64,000 nucleotides of DNA from Flavobacteriales bacterium (GCA_020852835.1 JADZAC010000039.1:62001-126000); one strand, 5' to 3'. Counted from the first letter of the stretch, positions 43,722 through 55,394 are shown. Notes: generated by a model not told the origin, from the sequence alone. Numbers and translations are program-made.

Positions 43722-45077
43722 ATGAAGAACATCACCATTGTCGGCGGAGGGCTGGTAGGCAGCCTGCTCGCGGTGCTGCTGGCCAAGCGCGGCCACAAAG
43801 TGGACGTGTACGAACGCCGCGAAGACCCCCGCACCACCAAGGCATGGGAAGGCCGCTCCATCAACCTGGTGGTGAGCCACCGCGGCTGGCAGGCGCTACG
43901 GCTGGCCGGGCTGGAAGAGGAAGTGCGCGGTATCACCGTGCCGGTGTACGCCCGCATGACGCACGACCCCGAAGGCAAGACCAACCGCCAGCCGTACAGC
44001 ATCGACAACAAGGCCAACTGGTCCGTGAGCCGCGGCCGCCTGAACAACCTGCTGCTGGACCAGGCCGAAAAGGTGCCCGGCGTCACCCTGCACTTCGGCT
44101 ACCGCTGCGTAGACGTGGACCTGGACAAGGCCACCGGCATCTTCACGCGGAAAGGGGAAGAGGCCAAGACGGTTCCCGCCGACGTGATCCTGGGCTGTGA
44201 CGGCGCCTTCAGCGCGGTGCGGCTCAAGATGCAGTTCGGCCGCATGAACTACCAGCAGGAATACCTGGAGCACGACTACAAGGAGATCGCCTTTCCAGCC
44301 GGCCCGGACGGCGCCTCATTGATGGACCCGCAGTGCCTGCACATCTGGCCGCGCCGGTATTACATGCTCATGGGCCTGGCCAACGGAAACGGCAGCTTCA
44401 CGGGCACGCTCTTCATGCCGCACAAGGCCCTGCCACAAGCTCCCGATGCCGGTTTCGACAAAGTGCGCACCGAAGCCCAGGCCGATGCCTTCCTCAAACG
44501 GCACTTCCCCGATGCCTACGCCATCATCCCGGACATGACGGCCCAATACATGCGAAACCCGGAAGGCATGCTGGTGATGGTGCGCTGCAGCCCCTGGATC
44601 CACGGCAGTACCGCCGCCTTGCTGGGCGATGCTGCCCATGCCGTGGTGCCCTTCTACGGCGAAGGCATGAACGCCGGCTACGAGGATTGCCACGTGCTCT
44701 GCAAGATGCTCGATGCCCACGGCGACGACAACTGGGGTGCGGTGCTCCACGCCTACAACGAGCAACGCGTGGCCAACGGCCATGCCATCGCCGACCTCAG
44801 CGTGCGCAACTACACGGAAATGCGAGACCTGGTGGCCGACCCCCGTTTCCTGCTGCGTAAAAAGATCGAAGGGCACCTGCAGGCCAAGCATCCCGACCAG
44901 TGGATGCCCTTGTACAGCTTGGTGAAATTCTCCGACATTCCCTACGTGGAAGCCCTGCGCGAAGGCCAGCGCCACGACCGCGTGATGGAACAGGTACTGG
45001 CCATGCCGGAGATCGAAACGAATTGGGGGAGTGCGGAGGTGGAGAAGAAGGCCCTGGAACTGCTGAAGCAGGTGTGA
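43722..45077 (+). CDS. kmo: Kynurenine 3-monooxygenase
   Basis: A 451-residue FAD monooxygenase hydroxylating kynurenine to 3-hydroxykynurenine with NADPH. The FAD-binding GxGxxG motif is at the start (IVGGGLVGSLLAVLLAKRG). KAWEGRSINLVVSHRGWQAL matches the family. The second FAD motif is in LLGDAAHAVVPFYGEGMNAGYEDC. It follows kynU after 118 bases of repeat. With kynU it leads to 3-hydroxyanthranilate, the precursor of quinolinate and NAD; haaO and nadC are not in this window. Confidence 0.94.
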   Translation: MKNITIVGGGLVGSLLAVLLAKRGHKVDVYERREDPRTTKAWEGRSINLVVSHRGWQALRLAGLEEEVRGITVPVYARMTHDPEGKTNRQPYSIDNKANWSVSRGRLNNLLLDQAEKVPGVTLHFGYRCVDVDLDKATGIFTRKGEEAKTVPADVILGCDGAFSAVRLKMQFGRMNYQQEYLEHDYKEIAFPAGPDGASLMDPQCLHIWPRRYYMLMGLANGNGSFTGTLFMPHKALPQAPDAGFDKVRTEAQADAFLKRHFPDAYAIIPDMTAQYMRNPEGMLVMVRCSPWIHGSTAALLGDAAHAVVPFYGEGMNAGYEDCHVLCKMLDAHGDDNWGAVLHAYNEQRVANGHAIADLSVRNYTEMRDLVADPRFLLRKKIEGHLQAKHPDQWMPLYSLVKFSDIPYVEALREGQRHDRVMEQVLAMPEIETNWGSAEVEKKALELLKQV

Positions 45078-45212
45078 GCGTTCACCCCATTGAGCGGAGC
45101 ACATGGCAGCCACCGAACCTCCGTTTCGGAACTGAATGGCCCCATGGATGTCCTCGTTCACCTGCGCAGGACCTCACGAACAGCAAATCTTTGGTGAACA
45201 CTCCTTTTCGAT

Positions 45213-45461
45213 ATGACCACCGCCGCGCTGATCACCAAGCTGAAGAAGCAATTGGACAAGGAGACCGACCGTGAGGTGCTTCATTCAATTGAATTTCTCT
45301 TATCGGAAGGTACCAAGGCAGAGCGGGCCAAACGGAGATTGATGCTCGTTGCCATGAAAAGTGAGCGCGCCATCGCAGATGGAAGGACCATGACCTTGGA
45401 AGAGGCCAAATTGAAACTTGCGGATTCCATGGAAGTGCGCCGCACCATGCGCGGCAAGTAG
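45213..45461 (+). CDS. Probable antitoxin of a RelE/ParE-type module
   Basis: An 82-residue, charged, mostly helical protein (MTTAALITKLKKQLDKETDREVL, later LEEAKLKLADSMEVRRTM). The sequence resembles small antitoxin-like proteins that precede RelE/ParE toxins in Bacteroidota. It ends 12 bases before the toxin start, and the antitoxin-toxin order is typical. No DNA-binding domain is evident by eye. Identification rests mainly on context. Confidence 0.75.
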   Translation: MTTAALITKLKKQLDKETDREVLHSIEFLLSEGTKAERAKRRLMLVAMKSERAIADGRTMTLEEAKLKLADSMEVRRTMRGK

Positions 45462-45473
45462 CCAGGTGCGCCC

Positions 45474-45773
45474 ATGCGGATCGTGATCACGGAGCCGGCT
45501 TGGGAAAGCTTTGATCAAGCGGTTGGGTTCCTCCAGGCCCAATGGTCCGACAAGGTGATCGACCGAATTGTGGCCCGGATCTGGGAAAGCATCGGCTTGT
45601 TGGCGGTGCATCCGCATGGCGGGCAGGTTGAAGAGGATTTGGCATACTTGTCAAAAGGCCACCGGCGCACGGTTGTGGGCCACTTCGAGATCATCTACTA
45701 TGTGGAAGGAGATGTTGTCTACGTCACGGACATCTTTGACAGTCGACAGGACCCCGGCAAGATGAAAGGCTAA
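45474..45773 (+). CDS. RelE/ParE superfamily toxin
   Basis: A 99-residue protein of the RelE/ParE fold: an N-terminal helix pair (EPAWESFDQAVGFLQAQW), a loop with HPHGGQVEEDLAYL, and the C-terminal strand set HRRTVVGHFEIIYYVEGDVVYVTDIFDSRQDP. The last strands and the arginine in DSRQDP are common in ParE-like toxins. Whether it cleaves mRNA (RelE-like) or blocks gyrase (ParE-like) cannot be told. It is intact, so the module may be functional. Confidence 0.88.
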   Translation: MRIVITEPAWESFDQAVGFLQAQWSDKVIDRIVARIWESIGLLAVHPHGGQVEEDLAYLSKGHRRTVVGHFEIIYYVEGDVVYVTDIFDSRQDPGKMKG

Positions 45774-45921
45774 GTACTGCAACATGGATTGACGCGGAAC
45801 CCACGTCCATCTACGTCCATTTGGAGGGCCATTCGAGCTGCCCTGCCACCCACAGCCCCCCGTTGACACTTCCGTCCCGGTTCCATCGTTAAAGGTGCAT
45901 ACCCGTCCTTCCTTTGAAACG

Positions 45922-46770
45922 ATGAACCGCTACTTCACCCTTGTCCTTGGCATGCTGCTTGTCGGCAGCCTTTGTGCCCAGGGCATCTATGGCCGAAAGC
46001 GCCCGGAGATCTTCCCCACCGACGGCAAAATGCGGCGTGGCGGCTTCTACTTCGCGCCGGGCATTACGTACTCGCTGCCCCGGTTCAAGGATGAGGAGGA
46101 AACGGTGTTCCAAAACGCAGACACCACCTACACGGCCTTGTTCGACCCCAATGGCAAGATCGGCCTGTACCTGGAAGCAGGCTGGTTCATCTCCACCCGC
46201 GATCCCATCATCTTGGACTACTGGGACTTCGGCCTGGCCTACAAGCAGCTCAAGGGCACCGAGGACTACACCAGCACCTTGGTGCGCGGCGACAGCATCG
46301 GGCACATTGCCGGTGGTGGTGCCTTCAACGACCGGCACCTCACCTTGCACGCCAACGCCAACAAGCTCTTCCAGGTGCGCGACTACCAGTTCATCCAATT
46401 CAGCCTTGGCGCCAACGTGGACTGGCGTTTCAGCACCGGGCGCGACTACGCCGCCGACCTCACCACGCTGAACCGCTGGGCCTTCCCGCCGGAGATCATC
46501 GGTCAAGTTCACGCCAAACTGGGCTACGGCTTCAAGCTCACCCAACAGTTAATGGTGATCCCCGCCATCGAAACGCCGTTCCTCAGCATACAGCCGGGCG
46601 ACGACGGCAACTTCGGGAAGCTGCAATGGTTCAGCAGCACCTACCGCCCGCTGATCCTCAGTGTACGCTTCCTCTTCCTGCGTTACCCGAAAGGTTGGGC
46701 CTGTCCGCCAGTAAAGCAGAACGCCTTTGAGAAGAGCAAGACGGTGAACCCGAGCTACGAACGAAAGTAG
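45922..46770 (+). CDS. Probable outer-membrane beta-barrel or secreted protein
   Basis: A 282-residue protein with a signal peptide (NRYFTLVLGMLLVGSLCAQG). The remainder is rich in alternating hydrophobic strands with aromatic ends (GGFYFAPGITYSLP, IGLYLEAGWFIST, FIQFSLGANVDW, LSVRFLFLRYP), which suggests a beta-barrel in the outer membrane. No family name is assigned. The ATG at 45922 is chosen over the GTG at 45895 because it starts the signal. It ends 6 bases before the convergent MBL gene. Confidence 0.75.
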   Translation: MNRYFTLVLGMLLVGSLCAQGIYGRKRPEIFPTDGKMRRGGFYFAPGITYSLPRFKDEEETVFQNADTTYTALFDPNGKIGLYLEAGWFISTRDPIILDYWDFGLAYKQLKGTEDYTSTLVRGDSIGHIAGGGAFNDRHLTLHANANKLFQVRDYQFIQFSLGANVDWRFSTGRDYAADLTTLNRWAFPPEIIGQVHAKLGYGFKLTQQLMVIPAIETPFLSIQPGDDGNFGKLQWFSSTYRPLILSVRFLFLRYPKGWACPPVKQNAFEKSKTVNPSYERK

Positions 46771-46776
46771 CCGATC

Positions 46777-47412
46777 CTACCCCCGCACAAACGGATTCCC
46801 TCTCCGTTCTTCTCCGATGGTGGTTTCCGGCCCGTGGCCGCAGTATACCACCACTTCATCCCCCAAAGCGTATAGTTGTGTACGGATGCTCTCCAGCAGC
46901 GTGTCCATATCACCGCCGGGCAGGTCGGTGCGGCCGATGCTGCGCTGAAAGAGCACGTCGCCGCTGAGGATGAAGTGCCGCTTTGGATTGTAGAATGCAA
47001 TGTGCCCCGGGGCATGGCCCGGCACGAAAAGCACGTCCAGGTGCTCATCACCCAGGGGGATCACCTCGCCCTCCTCAATGAACCGGGCAGGGGCTGGGGG
47101 CGAGGCGCAGGCCACACCGAACATGGCGGCACTGGCCGCGGCATGCTCCAACACGGGCAGGTCCTTGGCGTGCAGTTCCGGGGAAAGGCCATAGCGCTTT
47201 TTTGCCCAGGCACAGCCCATCACATGGTCCACATGGGCATGGGTGAGCAACACCCGGACGGGCCTGATGCCGTGGTCCCGCAGCCAGTGTTCCAGTTCCC
47301 GTTCCTCGTTTTGGTTGCTGCAGCCGGGGTCGATGAGCATACCTTCACCATCCGCGTGCAGCACGTAGGTGTTTTCCTGGAAAGGGTTGAACGTGAATTT
47401 TTGGACGTGCAT
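46777..47412 (-). CDS. MBL-fold hydrolase (glyoxalase II-like)
   Basis: A 211-residue metallo-beta-lactamase-fold enzyme. The metal motif THAHVDHVMGC is followed by FVPGHAPGHIAFY, then SGDVLFQRSIGRTDLPGG. The pattern matches hydroxyacylglutathione hydrolase-like proteins without the extra C-terminal helical domain. Substrate unknown. The 669-residue ORF in the track is an over-extension: upstream of 47412 it reads antisense to the 1078-residue gene. The MHVQKF start fits the family, and a TACTTTTG box lies upstream. Confidence 0.9.
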   Translation of the reverse strand: MHVQKFTFNPFQENTYVLHADGEGMLIDPGCSNQNEERELEHWLRDHGIRPVRVLLTHAHVDHVMGCAWAKKRYGLSPELHAKDLPVLEHAAASAAMFGVACASPPAPARFIEEGEVIPLGDEHLDVLFVPGHAPGHIAFYNPKRHFILSGDVLFQRSIGRTDLPGGDMDTLLESIRTQLYALGDEVVVYCGHGPETTIGEERRGNPFVRG

Positions 47413-47449
47413 GCCAGCGGAAAAAGCGTGAACTTCGCAACTCTTCCCG

Positions 47450-47457
47450 CAAAAGTA
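47450..47457 (-). promoter_or_regulatory. -7 box (TACTTTTG) for the MBL hydrolase
   Basis: Perfect TAnnTTTG, 37 nt before the ATG at 47412, in the short divergent region with the 1078-residue gene. Confidence 0.6.
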
Positions 47458-47469
47458 CCCGAGACCGCC

Positions 47470-50400
47470 GTGTGCCGCCCCATCCGCATCCTGCTGTTGC
47501 CGCTGTTGGCCCTGTTGGCGGCGCCCGGCAGTGCGCAGTTCTACAACGGAAGCCAGCAGCGCTTCGGGAAGAACCGGGTGCAATACCGCGAGTTCCTTTG
47601 GCAGAGCTACCGCTTCCCGCAGATCGAGACCTATTTCTACAAGGAAGGCCGGGATGTGGCGAAGTACGTCTCCATCAGCGCCATGCGCAACAAGCAGGAG
47701 CTGGAGAAGTTCTTCGACCACCCGATCGATGAGCGCCTGCAGTTCGTGGTGTACAACACCCAGAGCGACTTTCGGCAGAGCAACATCGGGCTTACCGACG
47801 ATGAGCTCTACAACATCGGCGGAGTAACCCGCATTGTGGGCAGCAAGGTGTTCGTGTACAACGAGGGCGACCACGCCCTGTTGGACCGGCAAGTGCGCTC
47901 GGGCATCGCCCAGGTGATCTTGGACCAAATGATGTTCGGCGGCAACTGGCGTGAGGTGCTGCGCAACAGCGCCACCATGAACCTGCCCGAATGGTTCACC
48001 AAGGGCCTGGTGGGCTATGTGAGCGGACCGTGGGATGCCGCTTCGGAGAGCCGCCTGCGCGATGCGGTGCTGGGCGGGCGGTATGCCAAGTTCAACCGGT
48101 TGGAGGGGCGGGATGCCGAACTGGCCGGGCAAGCCCTGTGGAGCTATGTGGCGGATGTGTACGGTACGGCGGTGATCCCCAACATACTCTACATGACCCG
48201 TGTAAGCCGCAACCCGGACAGCGGTTTTATGTATGTGCTGGGCGTGCCCCTGAAGGAACTGTTGGAGGAATGCACCAACCATTACCGCACGCGCTTCCTG
48301 GAAGAAGAGCGCCAGCGCGATGAGGCGGACCTGGAGGAGTTGGCCGTGAAAACGCGCAAGGCCCGCAGCTATTCCCAGTTCAAGCTCAGTCCGGACGGGC
48401 GATATGCCGCCTGGGTGAGCAATGAACTGGGCCAGTACAAGGTATGGCTTTGCGACTTGGGCACGCGCAAGGTGAAGAGGATCGCCAAGGGCGAAAAAAA
48501 GATCGACCGCATCATCGACACGAGCTGGCCGGTGCTGGCCTGGCACCCCACTGGCAGTGCACTCACGTGGACCACCGAACGAAAAGGCGAGCTGCTGCTG
48601 AACACATGGACGGCGGATGACCGGAAAACGGTGCGCAAGCCCGTGTTCATGTTGGACAAAGTGCTGGACATGGCCTACAGCCCGGACGGCCGAAACATGG
48701 TGTTCAGCGGGGTGCGGGAAGGCCGCACGGACCTGTACCTCTACTACGTCATCGGCAACCGGCAGGAGCAGCTCACCAACGACCAATGGGACGACCTGGA
48801 CCCCGCTTTTGCCGATGGCGGCCGCTCGATCATCTTCAGCAGCAACCGCAGCGACGACACGCTCCGCACCGCCACTGAGCCATTATGGGCTCCTCATGCC
48901 AAGGATATATTTCTCTATGACCTGGCCCGTCGGGGCAGCGTGCTCAAGCGGCTTACCGACACGCCAGGTGCCGATGAGCGCCAGCCCGCCATGTTCGACA
49001 GCACCCACTACACTTGGTTGAGCAATGCCGCCAGGCTGCAGGACCGCTGGGTGGCGCACTACGACAGTGCGGTAAGCGCCGTGGACACCACCATCCACTA
49101 CCGCTATTTCACCGTGGCCGCGCGCGGCTCCAACTACAAGCGCGGCATCTTGGAACAGGATGTGGCCGGGCAGGGCCGCATGGCACAATTGCTCTTCAAT
49201 GGCGGCAAGTACAGGTTTCAGGTAGGCGCAACGGACCGGCTGCAAAGTGCCCTTGGGCAGCCGCCGGCAGAACTGCACGAAGACCAGGCAGTGAAGCCCG
49301 GCGGGGCGATCGATCACCTGAGCGCGGTGGTGAAGGTGGCAGTACCGGCAGATAGTGTTGCGGATGCCGTGGACATCCGCAACTACCGCTTCAGCGATGA
49401 GGGCGCAGTGCCGCCCAAGGCCCCTCCTGGGGAGCAAAGCCGGCAAGAGGAAGTGCCCGTGGTGGGCCTGGCCGACAGCGGACAGGATTCCGTGCTGGTC
49501 ACCAAGCTGCAATACCCCGAGCAGCGCAACTACAACGTGAACTTCGCCACGGACGAGGTGCTCACCCAGTTGGACAATAGCTACTCCTCGGAGTTCTACC
49601 AGCCGCTCACCGGGGCGGCCGCACTCAACCCCGGCCTAAGCGGACTGATGCGCATGGGGATAAGCGACCTGTTCGAGGACTACAAGATCACCGGCGGCTT
49701 CCGTTTGGCGCTGGACCTGAACAACAACACGTACATGCTTCAGTTCACCAACCTGAAGCGCCGCTTGGACAAGGACATCATTTTGCAGCGCCAAGCCACC
49801 CAGGGCCTCAGCAACCTGGGCGTGGTGAAGCTGCTCACCCATTCCGCCACCTACCGCGTGTCATGGCCGTTCAACGAACTCACGTCCCTGCGGGCATCGC
49901 TCTCCTACCGGCACGACCGCTACGTAACCCAGAGCATCGACCAGCTCTCGCTGCGCGTGCCCAACGCCAGCGACCAAACCGCCAGTGCCAAACTGGAGTA
50001 TGTGTACGACAGCAGCCGCCCGCGCGGGCTCAACTTGTACAATGGATGGAAGGCCAAGGCCTTCGGCGAGTACTACCAGCAGCCGGACGGCGCAAAGACC
50101 GGCATGCAAGTGGTGGGCTTCGACATACGCAACGGTTTGGCCCTGCACCGCGAATTGACCTGGGTGAACCGCTTGGCGGGTTCAGCGTCGTTCGGCAGCC
50201 GCAAAGTGCTCTTCTTCATGGGCGGGGTGGACAATTGGCTCTTTGCCAAAACCGATGACAGTGTCCCCATCGACTTCACGCAGAATTATTTCTACCAAAG
50301 CTTGGCAGTGCCCATGCGCGGCTTCTACTACAATGCCCGCAACGGCAATGCGTTCGCAATGGCCAACTCCGAACTGCGGCTTCCGGTGTTCAAATACCTG

Positions 50401-50706
50401 CTCAACAAGCCCCTGCAAAGCGATTTCCTCAGGACGTTCCAAGTGGTGGCTTTCGCCGATGCCGGCACGGCCTGGACCGGAAGCAACCCCTATGCCGAGG
50501 ACAACTTCTTCAACCGGCAGGTGATCCAGCGCAATCCGCTCACGATCACCGTCCGCAACCAGCGCGAGCCCATCATCTGGGGCTATGGTTTCGGCGCCCG
50601 TGCACGTCTGTTGGGCTACTACATGCGGGGCGACTGGGCTTGGGGCGTGGACGATGGCGTGGTCCAAAAGGGCGTGTTCCAATTTTCGCTCAGTTTGGAC
50701 ATCTGA
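47470..50706 (+). CDS. Large secreted protein: gluzincin-like region, TolB propeller and C-terminal beta-barrel
   Basis: A 1078-residue protein with a signal peptide (ILLLPLLALLAAPGSAQ). Residues 30-270 resemble a zinc-protease (peptidase MA-like) fold, but the expected HExxH is replaced by RSGIAQVILDQ; the later NLPEWFTKGLVGYVSGPWD segment is retained, so the site looks inactive. Residues 300-500 form a TolB-type propeller (QFKLSPDGRYAAWVS, AYSPDGRNMVFSG, IFSSNRSDDTL). The C-terminal third has strand patterns of an outer-membrane barrel and ends LSLDI. The only start giving the signal peptide is GTG at 47470. The M20 gene begins three bases downstream. Confidence 0.78.
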   Translation: MCRPIRILLLPLLALLAAPGSAQFYNGSQQRFGKNRVQYREFLWQSYRFPQIETYFYKEGRDVAKYVSISAMRNKQELEKFFDHPIDERLQFVVYNTQSDFRQSNIGLTDDELYNIGGVTRIVGSKVFVYNEGDHALLDRQVRSGIAQVILDQMMFGGNWREVLRNSATMNLPEWFTKGLVGYVSGPWDAASESRLRDAVLGGRYAKFNRLEGRDAELAGQALWSYVADVYGTAVIPNILYMTRVSRNPDSGFMYVLGVPLKELLEECTNHYRTRFLEEERQRDEADLEELAVKTRKARSYSQFKLSPDGRYAAWVSNELGQYKVWLCDLGTRKVKRIAKGEKKIDRIIDTSWPVLAWHPTGSALTWTTERKGELLLNTWTADDRKTVRKPVFMLDKVLDMAYSPDGRNMVFSGVREGRTDLYLYYVIGNRQEQLTNDQWDDLDPAFADGGRSIIFSSNRSDDTLRTATEPLWAPHAKDIFLYDLARRGSVLKRLTDTPGADERQPAMFDSTHYTWLSNAARLQDRWVAHYDSAVSAVDTTIHYRYFTVAARGSNYKRGILEQDVAGQGRMAQLLFNGGKYRFQVGATDRLQSALGQPPAELHEDQAVKPGGAIDHLSAVVKVAVPADSVADAVDIRNYRFSDEGAVPPKAPPGEQSRQEEVPVVGLADSGQDSVLVTKLQYPEQRNYNVNFATDEVLTQLDNSYSSEFYQPLTGAAALNPGLSGLMRMGISDLFEDYKITGGFRLALDLNNNTYMLQFTNLKRRLDKDIILQRQATQGLSNLGVVKLLTHSATYRVSWPFNELTSLRASLSYRHDRYVTQSIDQLSLRVPNASDQTASAKLEYVYDSSRPRGLNLYNGWKAKAFGEYYQQPDGAKTGMQVVGFDIRNGLALHRELTWVNRLAGSASFGSRKVLFFMGGVDNWLFAKTDDSVPIDFTQNYFYQSLAVPMRGFYYNARNGNAFAMANSELRLPVFKYLLNKPLQSDFLRTFQVVAFADAGTAWTGSNPYAEDNFFNRQVIQRNPLTITVRNQREPIIWGYGFGARARLLGYYMRGDWAWGVDDGVVQKGVFQFSLSLDI

Positions 50707-50709
50707 GGA

Positions 50710-51906
50710 ATGGCGGAGCGCATCACGGTGGAGGCGGTGAAGGAATTGGTGAAAGCGGGCCACGCGCATGCCGTGAAGGATCGCAGGCACCTGCACGCCC
50801 GGCCGGAGCTCAGCTTCCAAGAGCACGAAACCGCCGCGTATATCGCGGAGCGGTTGCGGGAGCAGGGCATTGAAGTGCGCCCGGGCATTGCGGGCACTGG
50901 CGTGATCGGCGTGGTGCAAGGGGCAAAACCGGGCCGCGTGTTCTGCCTGCGCGCAGACATTGATGCACTGCCGATCCAAGAGGCGGAAGGGGCGCCTTAC
51001 CGTTCCACGAATCCCGGCGTGATGCACGCCTGCGGCCATGATGCGCACACGGCGATGGTACTTTCCGCCGGGCGGATCCTGCATCAACTGCGTGGGGAAT
51101 GGAACGGCACGGTGCTCCTGCTATTCCAGCCGGGCGAGGAGAAGATCCCCGGCGGTGCTTCGGTCGTGTTGGGCGAAGGAGCCTTGAAGAACCCCGCTCC
51201 GGAAGGCATCCTTGGGCAGCATGTCACCCCGGAGCTGGAGGTGGGCAAGGTGGGCTTCCACGCCGGGCCGTTCATGGCCAGCAGTGATGAGGTCTACATC
51301 ACCGTAAAAGGCAAGGGGGGCCATGCGGCGCAGCCTGAGAAACTGGTGGACCCCATCGTGATCGCGGCACGGCTGCTGCTTGCGCTCAAGGATGAGTTTG
51401 ACGCGTGGCGCAGGGACAGGCCGCTGGTGCTGGGCTTTGGCCGCGTGATCGCCGATGGCGCGACCAACGTGGTACCTGATGAAGTGCGGATCGCCGGTAC
51501 GCTGCGCACCTTCGATGAAGGCCTGCGCGCGGAGCTGCACGGGTGGCTGCCGCGCAGGGCCGCCGAGATCTGCGCACAACACGGTGGCTCATGCGAACTT
51601 GAAGTAAGGCGCGGTTATCCGGTGCTGGTGAACGACCCGCCGTTGACGGAAAGGATCCGGGGCGCGGCTGCGGAATTTCTGGGAGCGGAGCACGTGGTGG
51701 AGATGCCGCGCCGCATGGGTAGCGAAGACTTTGCCTTCTACACCCGGGTGATGCCGGGCTGCTTTTTCCGCTTGGGCACGGGCAATCTGAAGAAAGGCCC
51801 CGCGCCGGGCCTGCACACGCCCTCCTTCAACATCGCCGAAGAGGCCATGGCCATCGGGGCGGGCGTGATGGTGTGGGGGGCGTTGGGGGAGCTGGGAAGT
51901 GGGTAG
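50710..51906 (+). CDS. M20D family amidohydrolase
   Basis: A 398-residue metallo-amidohydrolase of the type that cleaves N-acyl or N-carbamoyl amino acids. The metal motifs are present: LRADIDALPIQ, MHACGHDAHTAM and FQPGEEKIPGG. The dimerisation domain occupies about residues 185-295 (FMASSDEVYITVKGKGGHAAQP), and a late metal ligand is likely MGSEDFAFY. Substrate not determined; the family includes IAA-amino-acid and hippurate hydrolases. It begins three bases after the TolB-propeller gene, implying one transcript. Confidence 0.9.
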   Translation: MAERITVEAVKELVKAGHAHAVKDRRHLHARPELSFQEHETAAYIAERLREQGIEVRPGIAGTGVIGVVQGAKPGRVFCLRADIDALPIQEAEGAPYRSTNPGVMHACGHDAHTAMVLSAGRILHQLRGEWNGTVLLLFQPGEEKIPGGASVVLGEGALKNPAPEGILGQHVTPELEVGKVGFHAGPFMASSDEVYITVKGKGGHAAQPEKLVDPIVIAARLLLALKDEFDAWRRDRPLVLGFGRVIADGATNVVPDEVRIAGTLRTFDEGLRAELHGWLPRRAAEICAQHGGSCELEVRRGYPVLVNDPPLTERIRGAAAEFLGAEHVVEMPRRMGSEDFAFYTRVMPGCFFRLGTGNLKKGPAPGLHTPSFNIAEEAMAIGAGVMVWGALGELGSG

Positions 51907-51962
51907 TGGGCAGTGAACAGCATCCGCCCCTTACCGCCTTCGAGACGAAGAATGTCCCGGCA

Positions 51963-52130
51963 TCACGCCCAGAGCCAATAGGCCAATAAAGCCCATACGC
52001 CGATGAACATTCCGCCCACTGCAATCGTGCCTTTGTGCTTTTTCAGGTCGCGCTTTACCAGCAAGCGATACAGTGCCCAGCCGATAAAAAGGGCCAGCAA
52101 TCCGATGGCCATCCCGATGCGTGTTCCCAT
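51963..52130 (-). CDS. Small two-helix membrane protein
   Basis: A 55-residue protein, too short for the ORF track. Helix 1 is MAIGLLALFIGWALYRLLV and helix 2 is GGMFIGVWALLAYWLW, joined by a basic loop (KRDLKKHKGT) that would face the cytosol. It starts at ATG 52130, 29 bases downstream of the recQ stop, and is probably co-transcribed with recQ. Function unknown; its even hydrophobic pattern and clean start favour a real gene. Confidence 0.65.
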   Translation of the reverse strand: MGTRIGMAIGLLALFIGWALYRLLVKRDLKKHKGTIAVGGMFIGVWALLAYWLWA

Positions 52131-52159
52131 TCCAATTGGATAGATGATCGACGAAAGGG

Positions 52160-54355
<2,196 letters not shown>

Positions 54356-54532
54356 AGCGGGGTCTGTTGGGCAATTGCCCTGGAAAGGATTGATCGCTTA
54401 AAAGTAGGGCGATCGGAGGGAAGTACAATGCAATACGTCAAGGAACATTGAAAGCTTAGGAGATCTTGGGCAATCCCTGGATCGCCAGCGGGGGGCAGGG
54501 CGCCTGCACAAGGGTCGGCATGGTCGCGCTTC

Positions 54533-54540
54533 TATATTTG
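54533..54540 (+). promoter_or_regulatory. -7 box (TATATTTG) for the tatC operon
   Basis: Perfect TAnnTTTG, 26 nt before the tatC ATG at 54567. Confidence 0.6.
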
Positions 54541-54566
54541 GCGCGGCCTTCATTGGCCCGAGGCGC

Positions 54567-55394
54567 ATGGCTGAACCCAAGAAGGACCTGACGTTCCTGG
54601 AGCATTTGGAGGCCCTGCGGTGGACGTTGGTCCGCTCGGCGGTGGCCGTGCTGGTCGGCATGATCGCGGCGTTCGTCTACAAGGATGTCGTGTTCGACGC
54701 AATTGTGCTGGCGCCGCAACATCCGGATTTCATCACCTACCGGGTGTTTTGCCAAGTTGCGCTCAAATTGGGGCTCGACCGCTCCTTTTGCATGGACAGC
54801 ACGGGGTTCACGCTGATGAACACCTCCATGGGCGGCCAGTTCATGGTGCACATCATGGTATCGTTCGTGGCGGGCATCATCCTGGCCTTCCCCTTCATCC
54901 TCTGGGAGGCATGGCGTTTTGTGAAGCCTGCATTGGCCAAGACGGAGCGGAAGGCCGTGGGGGGCGTGGTGTTCTTTGCCAGCATGCTGTTTTTCCTGGG
55001 CGTGGCCTTCGGGTACTTCGTGCTGGCGCCCATGAGCATCCAGTTCCTGGGCAACTATAGCGTTAGCGGATCCGTGCCCAACCTGGTGGACCTGAACAAT
55101 TACATCGGCACCATCACGTCGTTGACCTTGTGGACGGGTGTGGTTTTTGAACTGCCCATGGTGGTGTATTTCCTGGCCCGGACGGGGTTGGTGGGCCCGG
55201 GTTTTCTGCGCACCTACCGGCGCCACGCCTATGTGGTGATCTTGATCATCGCCGCCGTCATCACCCCTCCCGACGTCACCAGCCAATTGATCGTTTCCTT
55301 GCCGTTGTTCGCCCTGTATGAGGGGAGCATCTTCCTGGCGGCCCGCACCGAGCGGCTGTCGGCCCGTCGCACCGCCAATGCCGCCACCGCATGA
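54567..55394 (+). CDS. tatC: Sec-independent protein translocase TatC
   Basis: A 275-residue inner-membrane protein with six helices, the receptor for twin-arginine signal peptides. The N-terminal motif FLEHLEALRWTLVRS is the TatC hallmark, FPFILWEAWRFVKPALAKTE is conserved, and ITPPDVTSQLIVSLPLFALYE is also typical. tatA/B genes are not in the window. It overlaps the DUF5686 gene by four bases. Confidence 0.94.
   Translation: MAEPKKDLTFLEHLEALRWTLVRSAVAVLVGMIAAFVYKDVVFDAIVLAPQHPDFITYRVFCQVALKLGLDRSFCMDSTGFTLMNTSMGGQFMVHIMVSFVAGIILAFPFILWEAWRFVKPALAKTERKAVGGVVFFASMLFFLGVAFGYFVLAPMSIQFLGNYSVSGSVPNLVDLNNYIGTITSLTLWTGVVFELPMVVYFLARTGLVGPGFLRTYRRHAYVVILIIAAVITPPDVTSQLIVSLPLFALYEGSIFLAARTERLSARRTANAATA

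Noticed and set aside
40352-44086. 1244-residue minus-strand ORF
   Set aside because: It is antisense to the secreted-protein, UbiA-like and kynU genes and the 5' part of kmo, which have clear family motifs. Its composition (rich in His, Gln, Arg) is that of a high-GC shadow frame.
47413-48786. N-terminal 458 residues of the 669-residue MBL ORF
   Set aside because: This part is antisense to the TolB-propeller gene. The MBL fold starts at ATG 47412 with a promoter box upstream.
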